Positions 58,258 through 62,419 of a stretch of 62,419 nucleotides of DNA are shown piece after piece. The notes under the pieces are model-generated. The model saw only the letters and a list, made by a program, of their open reading frames with translations, did not search any database and was not told where the DNA came from. Within the stretch, counting starts at the first letter, position 1. Each line of letters starts with the position of its first letter. This stretch comes from Desulfobacteraceae bacterium UBA2245 (GTDB lineage: Bacteria > Desulfobacterota > Desulfobacteria > Desulfobacterales > UBA2245), in assembly GCA_002347265.1 (NCBI GenBank), contig DDYB01000034.1, positions 744 to 63,162 on the forward strand. The letters are read 5' to 3'. The position numbers and the translations under genes are program-made.

Positions 58258-58505
58258 GAGTTCCGAATCGCCGAAAAGAAGAATGCCAATTTATTATACC
58301 CGGGCGCCGGCGGTATATCGTCCGGTGTTGGCGCCGGGCGGTGAATGCCTTGCTTTTGGGACGGCAACACCGGCTCATTGATCGTCACCATCCGGAACGG
58401 CGGCCCTTCTTGCCTTGATAACCTGCACAAAAATTCCGACTGCCGTGCTATGTTGCATTCATGTCACCGCGGCCTCCGCCAGACAGCCGCAAGCACAGAA
58501 TCAAT

Positions 58506-59378
58506 TCATTTGTCGCGCTTCAGCATGTCCATTAAATACTGGCCATAACAGTTCTGCGTCAGGGGTTCGGCCAGTTTTTCCACCTGGCCTGCGTCGATAT
58601 ATCCCATGCGATAGGCGATTTCCTCCAAACAGGCCACCTTGAGCCCCTGGCGGCTTTCGATGGTTTCAATGAAATTGGATGCCTGCATGAGGGTTTCATG
58701 GGTGCCTGTATCCAGCCACGCGATTCCGCGGCCCAGCATTTCAACATGAAGCTGGCCGGATTGAAGATAGATGGTGTTGACGTCCGAGATCTCGAGTTCT
58801 CCGCGCGCGGATGGCCTGAGGTGCTTAACCGTTTCCAGAATGGAGTTGTCGTAAAAATACAAACCGGTTACCGCATAATTGGAACGGGGGTTTTGCGGTT
58901 TTTCCACGATACTGAAGGGTTTTCCCGCCTGATCGAACTCTACTACTCCGTATCGTTGCGGATCCCTGACCCAGTAAGCAAAAATTGTTGCCCCGGATTG
59001 TCTGGACCGGGCAAGTTGAAGCTGTCGGGTCAGACCCTGACCGTAAAATATGTTATCGCCCAGAATCATGCAGACGTTATCGGTTCCGACAAAGTCCCGG
59101 CCGATGATGAACGCCTGGGCGAGCCCTTCCGGTCGTGGCTGTTGTGCGTAGCGAAAGGATATGCCCCACTGGGAACCGTCTCCGAGAAGCTTTTCGAACA
59201 GGGGCAGGTCGTGCGGGGTAGAGATGACAAGAATGTCTTTAATGCCCGCCAGCATCAGAACGGAGAGCGGAAAATAAATCATGGGCTTGTCATATATGGG
59301 CAGGAGTTGTTTGCTGATCACGCGGGTGATCGGATATAAGCGGGTTCCGGATCCGCCGGCCAGAACAATACCTTTCAT
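58506..59378 (-). CDS. rfbA: Glucose-1-phosphate thymidylyltransferase
   Basis: The 290-residue enzyme joins dTTP and glucose-1-phosphate to dTDP-glucose, the first step to dTDP-rhamnose. The signature GGSGTRLYPITRVISKQLLP follows the start; GDNIFYGQGL, FSIVEKPQNP and GRGIAWLDTGTHETL are present. The other rhamnose genes (rfbB, C, D) are not in the window. GGAAGGAATC precedes the ATG. Confidence 0.95.
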   Translation of the reverse strand: MKGIVLAGGSGTRLYPITRVISKQLLPIYDKPMIYFPLSVLMLAGIKDILVISTPHDLPLFEKLLGDGSQWGISFRYAQQPRPEGLAQAFIIGRDFVGTDNVCMILGDNIFYGQGLTRQLQLARSRQSGATIFAYWVRDPQRYGVVEFDQAGKPFSIVEKPQNPRSNYAVTGLYFYDNSILETVKHLRPSARGELEISDVNTIYLQSGQLHVEMLGRGIAWLDTGTHETLMQASNFIETIESRQGLKVACLEEIAYRMGYIDAGQVEKLAEPLTQNCYGQYLMDMLKRDK

Positions 59379-59570
59379 GGTTGATTCCTTCCGATAGCCA
59401 GTTAAAAGGAAAGGGCAAAAAAGCCCGGACTGTCGCGCATGATGTGGTGTTTTGATATATGCTTTTTTGGACTTTTTGGCAACCGCATATGCCGATTTTA
59501 GACGGGTGGCCGGGTTGACACTGAATGGAAATTATATCGGCCGGGAGAATCGCGGCATACAGATCCACTG

Positions 59571-59646
59571 TGGTGCCCCCGGCAGGAATCGGACCTGCGG
59601 CACATGGATTAGGAATCCATTGCTCTATCCACTGAGCTACGGGGGC
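59571..59646 (-). tRNA. tRNA-Arg (anticodon CCT), CCA encoded
   Basis: The reverse strand folds into a complete cloverleaf of 76 bases: acceptor GCCCCCG with CGGGGGC, discriminator A and encoded CCA. The anticodon arm ATGGA-TTCCTAA-TCCAT has CCT as anticodon (reads AGG). The T arm contains GGTCCGATTCC. It lies between mltD and rfbA. Confidence 0.95.
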
Positions 59647-59653
59647 CCAAGGC

Positions 59654-61492
59654 TTATTCGACGCTGAATTTCTGTCCTGGAAAAATTTTGCTTTTCGGCG
59701 TCAGCCGGTTGATTTGAAGAAACCGGTTCAGCGACATGTTGTTCTTCTGCGCGATTGTGAACGGGGTGTCTCCGTTCTTGACCTTGTATGTCTTGCTGGC
59801 GAAATTCTGAGTGGAACCGGCATCATCAGCCGTAGGTATGGAGAGCACCTGTCCTACATGCAGACTGGTCCCGGACAGCTTGTTGGATTTCTGGATTTTC
59901 TGTGTCGTGGTTCCATACCGGTTGGCAATGTTCCACAGAGAGTCGCCTCGTTTCACGACATGCCGCAGGGAATGCTTGCGTGAAGCTGGATTCTTGGCTG
60001 CGTTGGAGGTGAATGCATGCGAGGGGATTTTAATCGATTGCCCTGCAACGATGCGTTTGTTGCTCTTGATCCGGTTTGCGCGGGCAATTTGTGCAATACT
60101 GACGTTGTATTTTCGGGCGATGGAAGACAGATTCTCGCCAGATTTGACTTTATGGTATTTCAGGTTCTGGATCGGGCGCTGCGCCTGGGCCTGGGGAAGC
60201 GAGCATGCCTGAAGGGAGTCCAGGGCGGCGGTCAGTGTCGCGCCGGTTCCTGCGGGAACTTTAAGGGTATACGATTCGGGCGGGAGAATGCTGTGTCTAA
60301 GCTCCGGATTCAAATCCTTGAGAAGTTTTTCATCCGTTCCGATGCTTTTGGCGATATCCCGCAGATGGAACTGCTTTGAAACCTCAATAGTTTCAAATTC
60401 CGTCGGGCAATCTATATCGATGGAATCAAGTCCGTATTTTTTCGGATTTTTTACGATTTGCAACGTCGCCAGAAATCTGGGAACATAACGGGCCGTCTCG
60501 GCAGGAAGCTTTCCGTACAGATCCCAGAAATCGTCCAGATAGTTGACGTTCTGATCTCGAATGGTCCTCATCACCCTTCCTTCTCCGCAATTGTAGGCCG
60601 CAAGAACCGTCGTCCAATCGCCAAACATCTGATGAAGTTCCTTTAAATAAGCGATAGCCGCCTGGGTGGATTTGAAAGAGTCCATGCGTTCGTCAATGTG
60701 AAGATCGCGCTTTAAACCGAATTTGTACCCGGTTGAAGGAATGAACTGCCAGAGGCCGAGCGCTCTTGCAGGGGAAAGAGCGACCACGTTGTAGCCGCTT
60801 TCAATCAGGGGCAGCCAGGAAAGCTCTGTGGGAAGACCCGCCTCTTCAAGTGCGGCAACGATTTGAGGCCGGTATTTTCCGGAACGCTTGTAGGCGTTGG
60901 CAAAAAAGTTTTTTTCATTCCCGGCGGTAAAACTTTGAATTTCAGCCTGTACGTGTTTGTTGAGCGTAATTGGAATGGCGTTGTAATTTCCGGTGACCAC
61001 ATTGTTGCGGGATGAGTAGATTTCAAGTATCCGCTTGGATACCAGAAAACGGAGATCTTCCTTCTGCTGGGCGAGCTTCGCGTTGGATTCCGCATCCACA
61101 TTTAAAATCAAGGCATAGGCCTGATCCAATTCTTCCAGAGCGTTGTCCAGTTCGCCTTTCTGCCAGAATTCCTGAGATGCCTGACAGTGGTCCAAAGCCT
61201 CGTCAAGCTGGGCCTGACCGTCATTGCTTAGAAGAGAGTCATCGCTATCATCCGGGTCCGACTGGGCGTCGGTTCCTTCAATAGTGGAATCGTCGGATGG
61301 CGACTCTACATTCATTTTTGAGTTTGAGGCTGAAATGGCGGGTTTGGATTTTTGTTTGATTTCTGTTGGATTGGCGACCGATGGCGCCGGGCGCTGGGAA
61401 GTGGTATGATTTTTCTGTGGCTGGGATGTCGCGCACCCGGTAAAAATGAAGATTATCAATATGATAAATAGAAATCGGAAGTTTACTTTCAA
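59654..61492 (-). CDS. mltD: Membrane-bound lytic murein transglycosylase D, three LysM
   Basis: The 612-residue lipoprotein has a signal ending FTGC (Cys20), a Ser/Asp-rich linker, and an SLT domain with the catalytic Glu in LPLIESGYN, ALGLWQFIPSTG and AAYNCGEGRV. Three LysM repeats follow (about 445-490, 505-550, 565-610), which bind glycan. It cleaves peptidoglycan in the periplasm, probably anchored to the outer membrane. The gene ends 8 bases from the tRNA. Confidence 0.94.
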   Translation of the reverse strand: MKVNFRFLFIILIIFIFTGCATSQPQKNHTTSQRPAPSVANPTEIKQKSKPAISASNSKMNVESPSDDSTIEGTDAQSDPDDSDDSLLSNDGQAQLDEALDHCQASQEFWQKGELDNALEELDQAYALILNVDAESNAKLAQQKEDLRFLVSKRILEIYSSRNNVVTGNYNAIPITLNKHVQAEIQSFTAGNEKNFFANAYKRSGKYRPQIVAALEEAGLPTELSWLPLIESGYNVVALSPARALGLWQFIPSTGYKFGLKRDLHIDERMDSFKSTQAAIAYLKELHQMFGDWTTVLAAYNCGEGRVMRTIRDQNVNYLDDFWDLYGKLPAETARYVPRFLATLQIVKNPKKYGLDSIDIDCPTEFETIEVSKQFHLRDIAKSIGTDEKLLKDLNPELRHSILPPESYTLKVPAGTGATLTAALDSLQACSLPQAQAQRPIQNLKYHKVKSGENLSSIARKYNVSIAQIARANRIKSNKRIVAGQSIKIPSHAFTSNAAKNPASRKHSLRHVVKRGDSLWNIANRYGTTTQKIQKSNKLSGTSLHVGQVLSIPTADDAGSTQNFASKTYKVKNGDTPFTIAQKNNMSLNRFLQINRLTPKSKIFPGQKFSVE

Positions 61493-61552
61493 GACATATC
61501 TCCTTTAAGTAAAACAAGGTTAGGGGGTAAGTCTTTAATATTAATTTTCTTC

Positions 61553-61581
61553 GATAAAACAAAAAAAAGATGTCTTGTCAA
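61553..61581 (-). promoter_or_regulatory. Possible promoter of mltD
   Basis: Reverse-strand TTGACA (61581-61576) is followed after 17 bases by TTTATC (61558-61553, weak). It is 60 bases before the mltD start. Sequence match only. Confidence 0.35.
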
Positions 61582-61712
61582 GATATTACAGCAATGTGGG
61601 CATATTTTTTATATAATTCAGGCCAATTGGGCCCCATCCAGTGCGATCAGATCAACTGCTGCGTTGTGTGAATCCACAGTGGACGGCGGCAGACGGGGTT
61701 TGGCATGAGGAA

Positions 61713-62419
61713 TCAGGCGTTAACTGAGAGATGCGTCGGCTCCTTTTCGTCCAGCACCTTCCTGACCGTCCGGGTCAGTTGTCTTAAAGAAACGGGTTTC
61801 ATGAGAAATTCCCTGATGCCAATGCTTTTTGCGCTCTCTTCCGTGATTACATCGCTGAATCCCGTACAGAAAATAATAGGTATATCGGGTCGGATTTTCA
61901 GCATTTCTATCGCAAGCTCCTTGCCCGTCATGCCCGGCATGGTCATGTCGGAAATAACGAGATCGAACCGATCGGGCTGTGCGCGAAACATCTCCAGGGC
62001 CTTAATGCTGCTTGTGGTTTCGGTGGCTCGGTAACCGATGCCTTCCAGAATCTCCCGGTTCATTCCCACAAGGCTTTCCTCGTCATCAACCAAAAGGATG
62101 CTCTCGTTGCCTCCAGGAATGGCGTCAACCGGAATTGTCTTCGATTCCGAAGGTCGTTCGATCGCGGGCAGATATACGCAAAATGCGGAGCCCTTGCCGA
62201 GCGTGCTTTTCACAGTCACGGTTCCCCCGTGCTTTCGGGCAATTCCGTAGACCACGGAAAGTCCGAGCCCGGTGCCTTCGCCTTTTTCCTTGGTTGTAAA
62301 AAAGGGGTCGAAAATCCGGTCAAGAATTTCCGGCGGGATGCCGGTCCCCGTGTCGCTTACCGTGAGCTTGACATACATGCCGGGGCTGAGATCATAATTA
62401 GTGTCCATCCATAAACGGG
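61713..62419 (-). CDS. C-terminal part of a hybrid histidine kinase (5' end outside window)
   Basis: The frame is open to the right edge, so only the last 235 codons are seen. It has the HATPase G1 and G2 boxes (VSDTGTGIPPEILDRIF, GEGTGLGLSVVYG) and a receiver domain (ILLVDDEESLVGMNRE, phospho-acceptor Asp in LVISDMTMPGMTG, Lys in LMKPV). The Met at 62408 is internal. Sensor and HisKA domains are not visible. The gap 61493-61712 before mltD holds no gene. Confidence 0.9.
   Translation of the reverse strand, partial: RLWMDTNYDLSPGMYVKLTVSDTGTGIPPEILDRIFDPFFTTKEKGEGTGLGLSVVYGIARKHGGTVTVKSTLGKGSAFCVYLPAIERPSESKTIPVDAIPGGNESILLVDDEESLVGMNREILEGIGYRATETTSSIKALEMFRAQPDRFDLVISDMTMPGMTGKELAIEMLKIRPDIPIIFCTGFSDVITEESAKSIGIREFLMKPVSLRQLTRTVRKVLDEKEPTHLSVNA

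Overview
The window looks like a chromosomal segment of an anaerobic, moderately GC-rich deltaproteobacterium (Desulfobacterota, probably Desulfobacterales-like). This is inferred from gene content, not from an rRNA. It carries a 2-oxoacid:acceptor oxidoreductase operon, pyruvate phosphate dikinase, a sulfide-dependent (His-type) thiazole synthase, many large PAS/GAF/Cache sensor kinases, and a GC-biased codon usage that opens long antisense ORFs. There is no rRNA and no CRISPR array; one tRNA (Arg, anticodon CCT) is present.

Layout. 1-5286: C-terminally truncated giant hybrid sensor kinase (-). 5615-6667: LpxR-type lipid A deacylase (-). 7237-8307: promoter, TPP riboswitch, attenuator terminator and Thi4 (+). 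8400-10283: class I aminotransferase and a small lipoprotein (-). 10432-15173: promoter and four-gene 2-oxoacid oxidoreductase operon (gamma, FAD-delta fusion, alpha, beta). 15495-25990: a defence operon of hsdR, an hsdM-hsdS fusion, a 1312-residue SIR2 protein, a GHKL ATPase, a STAS-like protein and a PIN-domain protein. It is preceded by a frameshifted HTH regulator. 26045-28762: a patchwork of duplicated segments, two small unknown genes, a methyltransferase and a decayed fragment of der. 28763-33900: two sensor kinases around a single-domain response regulator (-). 34323-38991: der, rarA, map and a HAD phosphatase. 39295-41952: ppdK. 42207-46537: tgt, umuD, umuC, queE and queD. 46733-48220: a 51-residue membrane protein and a PerM-type exporter. 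48453-54985: gyrA, gpsA, radC, a small Cys protein, pgk and a TVP38-type membrane protein. 55120-56181: an unknown protein. 56261-61492 (-): a PBP1A remnant, cobO, a U32 protein, rfbA, tRNA-Arg and mltD. 61713-62419: the end of another hybrid kinase (-).

The most unusual part is the 15.5-26 kb operon. All six genes are on one strand, and five junctions are 4-nt or 1-nt overlaps or gaps under 20 nt, so they are probably made together. Restriction-modification (HsdR, HsdMS) would supply self/non-self discrimination. The SIR2 protein has a normal NAD-fold signature, but the residue aligned to the sirtuin catalytic His is Asn. The last three genes resemble a partner-switching pair (GHKL kinase-like ATPase plus STAS-like protein) joined to a PIN nuclease. 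That these act together as one layered or abortive-infection system is my inference.

The rest is mainly housekeeping (translation GTPase, gyrase, glycolysis, queuosine synthesis, SOS mutagenesis). There are visible scars of duplication: a der 5' fragment that, together with der itself, brackets the two-component cassette, and paired 127-bp and 24-bp repeats just downstream of the defence operon.
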